Origin: Planctomycetaceae bacterium
Lineage (GTDB): Bacteria; Planctomycetota; Planctomycetia; Pirellulales; Pirellulaceae
Direction: 5' to 3'
Assembly: GCA_947463915.1 (NCBI GenBank)
Contig: CANHVO010000012.1
Span: 1-45,975 of the forward strand
Length of the DNA: 45,975 nt
Shown here one piece after another: positions 9,601 through 18,451 of the stretch (positions are counted from its first letter, which is position 1; the number at the start of each line of letters is the position of its first letter). The notes under the pieces are model-generated. The model ran no database searches, was not told where the DNA came from, and was given only the letters and a program-made list of their open reading frames with translations. Position numbers and translations under genes: made by a program.

Positions 9601-11461
9601 ATATATTGCTCCGATCCGTCAGCAATTGCGTCCATACGCTGGTGAACTTATAGGGAAGCTGAGAGCCATTCTACGGGAAGAGAAAGCCGAGGCTAATCGC
9701 CGCTTACGTGCAGCGATGGTGTTGGCAGATTTCGTTCCTGATTCAGAGGCGGCGTCGTGGACCGACGCAGACTTGCAGTTTGTGGCTGGGCAGCTGGTTT
9801 TGGAAAATTCCGAATTCCAGCCGCTACTGCGTGACAATCTGCGACCGATTAGCAAACGTCTCCTGCCGAATTTGGAAACGATCTTCGGTAACCCGAAGAG
9901 TACGGACGCACAGCGACTGAGTGCCGCAAATGCCTTCGCAGATTACGCGGCAAGCGACATCGCGAAGTTGTCTCGGTTGCTTGCGGTGGCAACTCCGGAA
10001 CAGTATGCGGTTCTCTTTCCGTTGGTCACAGCGACTCCTGCACCGTCGACTGTAGACGATCTTGCCAAGATTGCAGCGACGCTACCCCCTACGGAACTGG
10101 GTTCGGCGGAACGTATCTCCTTGGGCCAGCGTCGCGCCAGCTCGGCGGTTTCATTGTTGCGTCTCGGTGAGCGAGAAAAAGTGCTTCCGGTATTTGACAT
10201 GACCGATGACCCAGAAGCGTTAACACAGTTCATATTCCGCTGTCGCGACCGCGGCGTACGAGTAGTAGAACTACTGGATTTGTTGTCTATTGCAACCCGG
10301 AGCGTAGGCGAGGGACCAAGGCCAAATGCTCGCGTGCGTTACGCACTACTGCTTGCGCTCGGCGAATACAAAATCGATGATATTCCAGCAACGCAACGGG
10401 ACGCACTTTTTAAACAACTTGGCGATTGGTACCGCAATGATCCCAGTTCGGGTGTGCATGGTGCTGCGGGTTGGCTGTTGCGGCAATGGGACCAAGACGA
10501 GATCGTGCGGCACGTGGATCAAACTCCGGTCGCGTACTCGGTAGATCGCGAGTGGTTTACACTTTCCATCGAAGTCACATCGAAACCCAACTCGTTTCTC
10601 GGTGTTCTTACGGGTTCTTCGACGAAAAAAACTTTCTACTACACGTTCATTGTCTTCCCATCCGGAGAATCAACGATTGGCTCGGTCGAAGATGAGCCGG
10701 ATCGGATGAAGGATAGGGAAATGCGTCATGCGGTGAAACTTACGAGCCCCTTTGCCATACTTGATCGCGAAGTGACCTTCGAGGAACTGATTGCGTTTTC
10801 TCCAGATGCCATGGGAAATATGAAAGAGTCTAAAGCTCAGCTTTCGGATGCAGCCTTTGCCGTAAATTGGTACGAAGCGGTGTCGTTTTGTCGGTGGTTG
10901 TCAGAGCAGTCCGGATTCTCGGAGTCGGATCAATGTTATGCGGACCCGGAATCGCTGAACAAAAAGACCTACCCCCGCGAACCGAACCCTGAAGCGAATA
11001 TTTTCCCTCGCGATTGGCCGCTAGAGTTGGGACGACGTGGCTTTCGGTTGCCGACGGAATCGGAGTGGGAGGTGGCATGCCGCGCAGGAACGCGTACGGC
11101 TTATGGCTATGGCAGCGATGTGAGTATGCTGGCTCGATTTGGATGGTTTGTGGAAAATAGTGGCAAGCATGTCCATCCCCCGCGTGAATTGCGTCCGACG
11201 ATTCGAGGTGCGTTCGACCTTCATGGCAATTTGTTTGAGTGGACACATGATTGGTTTGCAAGGTACGGCAAAACCGCCGTGACGGATTCGCTGGGTGCGA
11301 AAAGCGGCTCGGACCGGATGGGCCGTGGCTCCGCTTGGAACAGCGACGCGAAGTATTGCCGGACGGCGTGCCGCGCCCCCTTCGCCCCGACGTTCCGCGG
11401 GTACGGCATTGGGTTCCGCGTAGCCATGAGTCCGTCAGAGAAGGTAGAAGAGCGAAGGTAG
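6647..11461 (+). CDS. Ser/Thr kinase - nSTAND NTPase - TM - FGE-domain protein
   Basis: This intact 1604-aa multidomain signalling protein starts with about 140 residues of the type that precede planctomycete kinases. A Hanks-type kinase follows at about 143-405, with glycine loop GQGAFGRVY, VAIK lysine, HRDVKPAN near 264, DFG near 285 and a GTPTYMSPEQ activation segment. Next is an nSTAND1-like NTPase, with Walker A GPSGCGKSS near 475 and Walker B VVIIIDQFE near 547. One membrane helix lies near 876-893. An alpha-helical HEAT-like region fills about 900-1300. The last 270 residues are FGE/SUMF1-like (RLPTESEWEVACRAGT, DLHGNLFEW, GFRVAM). The kinase and NTPase should be cytoplasmic and the C-terminal part beyond the membrane, so an outside signal could gate kinase activity. 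Catalytic FGE cysteines were not verified; the domain is more likely a binding or C-lectin-type module. The start is ATG at 6647. A decayed paralog lies at 13033. Confidence 0.9.
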   Translation: MPNDLLREFQHLQSESPIDLVAFLSSRPQSSAEAKLKVILHDLQERWKSAQPWKVEDYLERFPEYANDPDAIIALVKTERKAELDSETTPDIPELVHRFPHLASHLLEQMHTIDSKAPESPDPFRTVSRDPNSSSEVMLASRYRMLRLLGQGAFGRVYLAVDIELERQVAIKVPQPERFQGSCDADTYLAEARTVASLNHPHIVPVYDMGRTPEGAVFVVSRFIEGTTLEDKLKSNSLQVTDLVSLLKTVAEALHYAHGQRLIHRDVKPANILIEESTGSPFVADFGLAIREEDYAKQGGIAGTPTYMSPEQARGEGHRLDGRSDVFSLGVIMYEALTGQRPFRGSTINELLHQIVSVEARAPRCLREDTPAELERICLKSLNKRVSDRYNNAAALAEDLAAWLQPKAPQSTHSQREEQIVPKGLRSFDASDASYFLDLLPGPRNREGLPESIAFWKQRIEQTDPEETFNVGLIYGPSGCGKSSLVKAGLIPHLDKEIVAVYVEATPEDTEARILRGLRKRFPELLEEMGLVDSLTALRRAQGLKVVIIIDQFEQWLHAHRAEIDSELVTALRQCDGGRLQAIVMIRDDFAMAAARFMNALDVPIVQGVNFATVDLFDVDHAAKVVIRFGQAFGKLPANAGNLSLEEQQFVREVSQGLARDGKVVSVRLSLFAEMVKDKPWTPATLRQVGGTEGIGVNFLEETFSSPQANPRHRLNSVAARRVLNALLPELGTDIKGHMRSQAELLDVSGYRERPSDFNDLLRILDGELRLITPTDPEGHDSQSKGDLARQYYQLTHDYLVPSLREWLTRKQRETKRGRAELKLAERSATWNAKPENRYLPSLIEWFSIRTRTDRRNWTAPELEMINRATRVHSLRSGIAVASLLALMSVGFVVRQQVLHRQETTRIEGLVKQLVSADPNQIPSIVKQLDINHNLANSYVLPLLSADAKTVDEQRSRLHARLASVSHHKSLVEPLLEELLTNKVAYIAPIRQQLRPYAGELIGKLRAILREEKAEANRRLRAAMVLADFVPDSEAASWTDADLQFVAGQLVLENSEFQPLLRDNLRPISKRLLPNLETIFGNPKSTDAQRLSAANAFADYAASDIAKLSRLLAVATPEQYAVLFPLVTATPAPSTVDDLAKIAATLPPTELGSAERISLGQRRASSAVSLLRLGEREKVLPVFDMTDDPEALTQFIFRCRDRGVRVVELLDLLSIATRSVGEGPRPNARVRYALLLALGEYKIDDIPATQRDALFKQLGDWYRNDPSSGVHGAAGWLLRQWDQDEIVRHVDQTPVAYSVDREWFTLSIEVTSKPNSFLGVLTGSSTKKTFYYTFIVFPSGESTIGSVEDEPDRMKDREMRHAVKLTSPFAILDREVTFEELIAFSPDAMGNMKESKAQLSDAAFAVNWYEAVSFCRWLSEQSGFSESDQCYADPESLNKKTYPREPNPEANIFPRDWPLELGRRGFRLPTESEWEVACRAGTRTAYGYGSDVSMLARFGWFVENSGKHVHPPRELRPTIRGAFDLHGNLFEWTHDWFARYGKTAVTDSLGAKSGSDRMGRGSAWNSDAKYCRTACRAPFAPTFRGYGIGFRVAMSPSEKVEERR

Positions 11462-11463
11462 AA

Positions 11464-11867
11464 GTGAGACGTATAGAGCAGAGTCGGCGAGATATTTTGG
11501 AGAGGACATTTAAGTTTTCTGTGCGGATCGTAAAACTTTGCCTGGCTCTTGATGAACAGCCTGGTGATGGACGGACGCTGGGGCAACAACTACTTCGGTC
11601 TGGAACGTCGATCGGCGGCAATGTGGAAGAAGCCAAAGCTGGCCAAAGTCGAACTGACTTCGTTGCCAAATACTTCATTGTGCGCAAAGAAGCGTCGAAA
11701 TCCGACAGCAGAAGCATCGACACTTGTTGCGAGACGCACTATAGGTATGTCTCGTCGCAGCATCCAGCATTCTTCCCAAGTTAAGGCTTTACGAAATGAC
11801 AAAGGAATGCGACTAGTTGGTTGCGATACTGTCGACCAAAATCAAGAACGCTAAAAAGCACTGTTGA
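11464..11867 (+). pseudogene. four-helix-bundle protein (S23/Avd-like), broken
   Basis: A GTG at 11464, 2 nt after the stop of the 1604-aa gene, begins a frame that reads as the four-helix-bundle family (TIGR02436/PF05635 type): SVRIVKLCLALDEQ, LLRSGTSIGGNVEEA and DFVAKYFIVRKEA. After about 11700 the match leaves this frame. The C-terminal half (LPKLRLYEMTKECD, then LVAILSTKIKNAKK) continues in another frame and ends with TGA at 11867. That part is interrupted by two TAG codons, one before VCLVAA and one between ECD and LVAIL, where the family usually has Trp and Glu. So there is one frameshift and two nonsense codons. Members of this family include Avd, the accessory protein of diversity-generating retroelements, but most members are not linked to them. 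Confidence 0.8.
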
Positions 11868-11922
11868 CCTCTGACTTGATTTTTCCAACTTCAGCAGTTG
11901 CAAAAACGACGCAACCAATTCC

Positions 11923-12060
11923 CGGACGGCGTTCTGCAACCCGAACCTCACGACTCACCGTGGAACTAGTTTTGGCTTCCGCGTGGCGCTGAGAAAGTCT
12001 ATGAAGGAGGGGAATAGCGAACAAGTGAGTTTGACGATCAGCGACACTAACCGAATATGA
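11923..12060 (+). pseudogene. orphan FGE-domain C-terminal tail
   Basis: A short open stretch ending in TGA at 12058-12060 encodes RTAFCNPNLTTHRG, then TSFGFRVAL. This matches the last residues of the 1604-aa protein (RTACRAPFAPTFRG, then YGIGFRVAM) at 12 of 23 positions with no gap. No FGE body precedes it. It is a displaced or duplicated 3' end of an FGE gene, or a repeat used for sequence exchange. Codons that differ between the two copies at tail positions 4, 5, 6, 8, 9 and 12 all end in C in both. Confidence 0.7.
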
Positions 12061-12165
12061 TTTACATATCACTGCGAAAACACTGGATGGTAGATAGTTT
12101 TGAACCTGCCGCTCGCACAAAGGCGAACTTAGTCACTGCTCCCCATTGCCAAGTCATTCTGCGTT

Positions 12166-12459
12166 CTACTCTTCCTTGGCATTCAAATCTTGAGGTTTTT
12201 TGACTGGTTTTTCCTTTTCATCGTTCTCCAAAAGGTCATCAATATCTACTATCGCCCCTGTTGCGGCTTCGACTTGTCGTTGTGTCTTATCTCTAATAAC
12301 ATCGGCTGAACTTTTAGGTACTGTGTCGATTTTCTGGACACCTCTAGTACTGATGCCTATTCCAACCACTCCCGCAACAATGATTCCAACTAAAAGGAAA
12401 CATCCAAACACTGATTTTGGAATGGATTGATCGGATTCTTTATCCCTAATTTCAGACAT
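12166..12459 (-). CDS. small single-pass membrane protein
   Basis: This 97-aa protein has a polar N-terminus of about 17 residues, one hydrophobic helix (VFGCFLLVGIIVAGVVGIGI), and a charged tail ending in Asp, Glu and Lys. The helix and the acidic-basic tail are what one expects of a small anchored protein with its C-terminus outside the cytoplasm, but topology is not certain. No family is recognised. It is encoded opposite to the kinase genes on both sides and has no operon partner. Confidence 0.55.
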   Translation of the reverse strand: MSEIRDKESDQSIPKSVFGCFLLVGIIVAGVVGIGISTRGVQKIDTVPKSSADVIRDKTQRQVEAATGAIVDIDDLLENDEKEKPVKKPQDLNAKEE

Positions 12460-13032
12460 TCCAATGACTTCCGTTCAGACAAGTGTTTGATCGCAACTAA
12501 CTGACGATTTTACATAGCTGACAGAATCGATGCAATGAAGATATTCAAATTACGAAGGTACTGCCAATATTCTTGTCTATTCGGACTTAAGCAGTCCGCC
12601 TCGTGCACATTGACGGCAACAAATGCGAGGCGAGTTTTCCCGATAACGCTTGTTCAGGCCAAGTACGATCTGTTTTATGCACGCCTATCGGCCTATCGTC
12701 AGTAAGTCCTGACGGCAGGAGGCAATTGGAAACTACTCATTGCTATGTCGGCAAACCCATTTGCGATAAGTTATATCTGTAATTGAACCGTTCGTGCGCT
12801 AAATACCCGCCGGATGCAAACCAAATCATCGTGCGCCAGGCTCGCACTAGCCGCTCAAAACGTAACCCAAACCGTCCACCGTGTTCCGTTCAACCAACAC
12901 GAACAAACTTGACTGCTACCTTTAGTCGGCTGGGTTCAATAGTGAAAGCGGGGGCGTTTTCTGCTATCATTCTAGCTGATCTGAATGTGACACTTCCTTT
13001 ATCTTTTGCTCCCGCAAGTTTGTTAGCCTGCA
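12460..13032. other. intergenic region between small membrane gene and decayed kinase gene
   Basis: No convincing gene was seen here. A small open frame at 12783-13046 has no recognisable protein character. A perfect 6-bp hairpin with a 6-nt loop lies at 12697-12714 (CGTCAG / CTGACG) and has no T-tract. The region should hold the promoters of the divergent genes. Confidence 0.5.
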
Positions 13033-16000
13033 ATGCCCTCGTTTGACGACTCAAAAGATGATCCCAACGTCGGCGAAACTGCTTCGTTACAGCCCACCGG
13101 ACCTCTCGATCCCTACACCACGCTTCCGCATAATCCGGAATCCCGAACTCCGAGCACTCTGGGACGCTTTCGCGTCGACAAATTACTTGGCCGGGGTGGG
13201 TTCGGCGAAGTCTACCGGGCATTTGATACCGACTTGCAGCGGACCGTTGCGATCAAGCTGATATTCCGAGAGTCGATTGCGTCTTGGGACCAGGAGGAGT
13301 TCCTCAAGGAAGCACGGATCCTCGCATCGCTAGATCACCCGCACATTGTGCCAATCAACGAAGTTGGTCAGTCGCCTGCGGGGGACCATTTCTTGGTCTC
13401 TAAGCTTATCGATGGCTCCGATCTATCGGCCCGCATCAAAGAGGAACGCCTGGAGAGGACGGTTGCTCTGGAAATTGTCGAGACAATCGCCAACGCGTTG
13501 CTCCATGCTCATACCAAGGGGCTGATCCACCGCGACGTCAAGCCGGCCAACATATTGCTCGACCGTTCCGGAACACCATACCTAGCCGACTTCGGCATCG
13601 CGCTACGCGAGGTTGATCGGGGCGGCCAAGTGCAAAATAGTGGCACGCCGGCATACATGAGCCCAGAGCAAGCACGCGGTGAGAGCCATCGCGTGGACCA
13701 TCGCAGTGACATCTATAGCCTTGGCGTGGTTCTATATGAGCTTTTGACGGGCCGTCGGCATTCCGTACCGAAGACACGATGCAACTATTGCCCCGCATCG
13801 CCACAGAAGATGTACGCACCCCAAGGATGTTCGACCATTCAATACCTTCGGACCTGGAACGGATTTGTCTGAAGGCTCTGTCTCGACGGGCCACAGACCG
13901 ATATCAAGTAGCCAAGGACCTGGCCGAAGAGATCAGGTGGCTACTCGACAATAAGGCGGCTAAAAACAGCGAGCCTGAGAAGGTTCGAGCCGCCGGCACA
14001 GCGTCGCCTGCACCAGCCACACCGAGTTCGAGTGAACTTGCTCGCGGAATTAGCGACTCACAGCGAACAGGGCCAACACGCGTCGTGCCCAAGGGGCTAC
14101 GATCTTTTGATGCCAAGGATTCTGATTTCTTCTTGGAGTTGCTACCTGGGCCACGCGACCGGGACGGGTTGCCAGACAGCATCCGATTCTGGAAGTCTCG
14201 GATCGAAGAAATAGAAACGCAGCAGTGCTTTTCGGTAGGTTTGATCTACGGCCCATCCGGTTGTGGCAAGTCCTCGCTCATCAAGGCAGGGCTACTGCCG
14301 AGACTATCCCCACGTATCCTCCAGGTCTACGTCGAGGCAACCGCAACCGACACTGAGCAACGGCTGTTACGGGGTGTCAAAGCTGCAATTCCGGACGCAC
14401 AAGGCAAAACACTCCACGAGTTGCTAGCATCCGTGCGTCGCCATCGCTTGCTCCCTAGCGGCGGCAAGCTGCTATTGGTGCTGGACCAGTTCGAGCAATG
14501 GCTGCATACCGATTCTAACTATGCCAAGGCCTCTGTAACAGAGGCTCTACGACAGTGCGACGGAGTTCACATCCAGGCCATCGTGATGTTACGCGACGAC
14601 TTCTGGCTTTCGGTCAGCCGTTTCCTGAGAGAGCTTGAGGTGCCGATCGTCGAGGGCGAAAACAGTGGATTGGTCGATCTCTTTGACAAGGACCATGCAA
14701 CCAAAGTACTCAGCTTGTTCGGAAAGGCGTTTAGCAAGCTGCCAGACAGTTCGACCGAGTTGACCGAAGATCAAAAAGCGTTCCTCAGTTAGGCGATAAC
14801 AGGGCTATCACAAGAAGGCAAAGTCATCTCGGTACGATTGGCCGTATTCGCAGACATGATGAAGTCGCGAGATTGGACTACAGCGGCGTTGAAGGACGTT
14901 GGCGGGATCGACGGCATTGGGGTAACTTTTTTGGAGGAAACTTTTGGAAGTCATGCCCCCCTGAGCACCGCCCACATCGCGAAGCCGTAAGAGGGTTGCT
15001 TACAGCCTTGTTGCCATCCGCTGGCACGGACATCAAGGGGAAGATGCGGACACTTGCCGAGCTACAAGTTGCAGCCGGTTATGAAAACAAGCGACGAGAG
15101 TTTGATGAACTCGTCCAGTTACTAGATCGCCGGATGAGGTTAATTACCCCGGTAGACAATGATCCGCAGGCGGTAGCAACTACCCCTGATAGATATGACA
15201 ATACGGACACGCTAACCGAAACGCAGCTACCGCCATCGGCTCAGGAATACCAACTAACCCATGATTATATGGTTCCCTCGCTTCGCGATTGGCGAACGCG
15301 AAAACAGCGTGAGACACGCAGAGGGCGAGCGGAGTTGAAACTGGCTGAACGCGCCGCGACATGGAGCAACAAACGCGAGAACAAACAACTCCCAACCGTG
15401 AGCGAATGGCTTAGTATACGCACCCTTACCGATTCGAAGAAATGGACCGAGTCTGAGCGAAATGTAATGAAGCGCTCTGCCCGTGTTCATGGGAGCCAGT
15501 GGTGCGGACTCGTGCTGACGACTTTAGTTTTGGGTTTTGCCATTCAGCAGTGGATTTCATCGGAGCGTTGGAAGAATCTCCAGGATCAGACAAGAGTTTT
15601 TGCCGAGTCACTGCAGCACACGCTCGGACGGAGCGTCCCAGTCAATCTGAAAGAGCTAGGGAGTTTGCCTAAGGAATTAGTCGTGCAGGAACTGCAAAGC
15701 CGTTATGCGTCTGCGACGAATCCTCGTAACAAGCTTTCACTTGCCTTTGGACTGGCAAAATATGATCAATTGGATGCTGCCTATTTGGTGTCGAGGATCG
15801 ATGACATTTTGGAGTCCGATACAGGAAACTACATCACAGCGATGCAATCCAATGTATCTGCCGCGATTGGTTCGATCCAGGCTGAGGCAGTCAAATGCAT
15901 CGACAAATCCTTGTGGCGTCGCAAAGCAAAATTGGCGATTGTGGCATTGAATCTAGGTGATACGAAGCTCGCCACTGATGTCTGTGCCTTTGAAGATCGC

Positions 16001-17633
16001 CTTGATTCAGAACAGCGAACACTGTTTATCGATGAATTTCCAAGATGGGAGAATCAACTTAAGGGATCCATGATTTAGTGATCAACAGCGATAGCCCCGC
16101 TCTTCGCTCAGGCGTGTGTTTAGGAGCAGGCCAGATAGCTGTCGCGAAACTTTCCGATGCGGACATGGAACTTTGGCAAGGGCTCGCATCGCGCTGGTTT
16201 GTCGAAGAGGAAGATAACACAACCCATAGCGCTGCAGGTTGGCTTCTGCGTCGTTGGGGAATTGCGGAGCCCAAGGCAACGGAAAGCGACAAGATCGTTT
16301 CGGGACGCGATTGGTTTGTCAATTCGGTCGGAGCGACCATGCTTAAGATACGTGGCCTTGAGCCGACGACAGTCAAGATGGTGGATCCCATGGAAAAGTA
16401 TCGAAAGCAATTAGCTGATTTCTCGAATCTTTCCAAGGAAGAGTTGGATAAACCCGAAAGCCGCATGACTCGAGCAGAAGCACACTATCAGGTCGGGAAC
16501 ATCGAATCGGCTTTGGAAGATCTAGATTGGCTGCTCCCCAAAGGCAACAATGAAATACTCGCCAACGTCCTTATGTATCGGACACTTGTCCTATCGCGTA
16601 TGGGCAAAACCGATGAGGCGAAAATATCGCTGTCAAAGTATCTTGAGCAGAAAATACCGAAGTCATACGCGCCGTATATGCAGATTCAGTTGCTAGCCTG
16701 GCTTGGGGACTATGCCGAAGCAACCCGGCAACTGGAACTCGCGATATTAGACCCATTCAACGACGCGGAAGCTCACTATAACCTTGCCTGTGCTGGATCG
16801 CTTTGCGTCAAGGCCGCTCTCGCGAAAAATCCGGAGCACGCAGAATATTTCGCTAACCTAGCTATGCAAAACTTGCAGAACTCGTCAGCCAAGGCTACAA
16901 AAGCAAAGATCAGCTTTATACTGATCCGAATTTTGAAAGTCTCCGCAATCGCGAGAGTTTTACAACATGGCTCAACGGCCGAATCTCCGTGTTTTGGGTA
17001 GCGGATCGCGAAGTGAGTTGCGGACAGTTTGAACTGTTTATGAGCGACGCAACTTATCCTGACAAAGAAAAGCCAGAGAAGTGGAAGGGTGTCGATAAAT
17101 TCATAAGTCCAACTGCGGAACATCCAGCGCAGATGGTCTCATGGTACGACGCGGTGATGTATTGCAACTGGCTGAGTCTGCATGAAGGCCGCAAACCGTG
17201 TTATGAGAGAACGGGAACGAAGGAGAAGGGGTTTCAAAATGACGAACATGATGGTTGGCGATTGACTCCAGGAGACACGGGGTACCGACTGGTGAGTGAG
17301 GCGGAATGGGAGTACGCATGCCGAGCAGGTACCCAGACTGTGTTTTCAATGGGTAGCGATGAAATGATGCTTACTAAATATTGCCAGATGTTTCCTTCGA
17401 AGCTGGCGGCGGTTTGTGGCACAAAGATTCCAAACGCCTGGGGGCTTCACGATGTTCACGGAAACGTTGAAGAACGGATCGAAGGCCAAAAGCTTTATGG
17501 TGGGAGCTGGATGCACAGTGCTGAAAGTTGTTCGTCGGGGCAGTGGGCGGGGTCCTCTTCTAGCAATCGCAATAATTGGGGTGGCTTCCGCGTGGCTCTG
17601 AGTCCGTCTGTCAAGTCGCCGGAGGCGGAGTAG
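13033..17633 (+). pseudogene. kinase - nSTAND - TM - TPR - FGE gene, multiply disrupted
   Basis: This is a second, decayed relative of the gene at 6647. From ATG 13033 it encodes a kinase (GRGGFGEVYRAFD, VAIK, HRDVKPANIL, DFG, GTPAYMSPEQ), then an nSTAND NTPase (GPSGCGKSS near 14257, VLDQFEQWL), a membrane helix near 15500-15550, a TPR-like region, and an FGE domain ending GGFRVALSPS. Joining the frames needs five repairs: a 1-nt loss near 13757 after TGRR, TAG at 14790-14792, a shift in the C run near 14957, a shift near 16062 (restoring GIHDLVINSDS), and a shift near 16868 (restoring LAELVSQGYKS). Within the FGE domain the segment after HGNV is about 20 residues short. Several lesions make true decay more likely than sequencing error, though the C-run shift could be an error. 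It has no N-terminal extension. Confidence 0.85.
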
Positions 17634-18119
17634 CCGGCGAAGCCATTAGACGCAGGCACGGAGCGAGGGAGTGGAACGACGAAATAGATGCCGTAGCCTG
17701 ATGGTTTAAGTAACGGCGGAAGAGTAGCGGAAAAAGCACGAAGAGTGGAAAAGAGGCGTTAGGATATTCTGACGAGTACATTCCTATATTTTGTGAGGTT
17801 TTTAAGCCCCGGACAGGCGCCTCGTGACGATTTTGAACAATCCTACACGGACGCAAACCTACTGCGTAGGGGCGGCGTCTCAAATGCAAAATGCCTTTCG
17901 AATCGCCGCTTCCATGTCCAATTACCATCGACAACTAACTTGGTTTTTGCTCTAATCAAAATTGTGCTAGGAGGGGTTTAGAAGAGAGTCAGTTGATTCA
18001 TAAGCTGGCTGATTCGATCCGCTTTAGGAGAAGGTCGACTGGAACGGTTTTTAGAATAAACGTGTATGGGTGAATTCGTTGCGCAGCATTCTTTTTCCAA
18101 CCACTGAGAGGGCGTTACA
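17634..18119. other. intergenic region, no gene seen
   Basis: Open frames here are short and show no protein-like composition on either strand. The sequence right after the FGE stop (17634 to about 17700) is purine-rich. A ribosome-binding-like purine stretch at about 18107-18113 precedes the next start. Confidence 0.5.
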
Positions 18120-18404
18120 ATGAAAAGACGAGTAGGGCTGTTTTCCAAATATCATGTTCGCACCAAGTCTGAAAATCCACTTGATAGCGGTACTGTGGTT
18201 CTAAGGCCCTTTAATCGCGACGGTACAGTAAGAGACCCAGCAGCAGTATTAGCTCTCAATGCATATGCCGAGGCGACGCAAGATCGATCCCTAGCTCAAG
18301 CCATTATTCACTGGATAGTTAACCCAACTGATAATCCCGCAACCACTTCGCTGAACATTCCAGACGTGACAGACGCAGCTGTGCCTCCTTCTGAGGTAAG
18401 TTAA
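18120..18404 (+). CDS. small conserved hypothetical protein
   Basis: This 94-aa protein starts with MKRRVGLFSKYHVRTK and carries the pattern VVLRPFNRDG, then DPAAVLALNAYAEA. It recalls a small family of bacterial hypothetical proteins that read 'KYxVxRxDG ... FVLRxD ... DPAAxxALxAYA'. It has no signal peptide or membrane helix. It lies 47 nt before a radical SAM gene on the same strand, so the two may be co-transcribed. A peptide substrate for that enzyme is a possibility, but the family resemblance argues for an independent protein. Confidence 0.65.
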   Translation: MKRRVGLFSKYHVRTKSENPLDSGTVVLRPFNRDGTVRDPAAVLALNAYAEATQDRSLAQAIIHWIVNPTDNPATTSLNIPDVTDAAVPPSEVS

Positions 18405-18451
18405 CATGATGTCGATGACACAGATGAAAACATGGAACGATCGGACATGTC

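Noticed and set aside
11251-11463. Upstream extension of the four-helix-bundle frame
   Set aside because: The frame overlaps the end of the intact FGE domain; the GTG at 11464 fits the family's normal N-terminus.
10830-11723. A 297-aa minus-strand frame
   Set aside because: It lies opposite the FGE domain and has Ser/Arg/Pro-rich shadow composition without motifs.
12783-13046. An 87-aa plus-strand frame
   Set aside because: It ends inside the kinase pseudogene start and has no recognisable protein pattern or ribosome-binding site.
13033-17633. Explaining all breaks as sequencing errors
   Set aside because: Only the C-run near 14957 is a long homopolymer; a nonsense TAG and shifts in mixed sequence, plus a shortened FGE segment, fit real decay better.
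6647-18119. A complete diversity-generating retroelement
   Set aside because: No reverse transcriptase and no adenine-rich template repeat were seen on either strand; only target-like tails and an Avd-type pseudogene are present.
18120-18404. RiPP precursor peptide
   Set aside because: The protein resembles a 90-100 aa hypothetical family with conserved regular pattern and lacks a leader-core structure or Cys-rich core.
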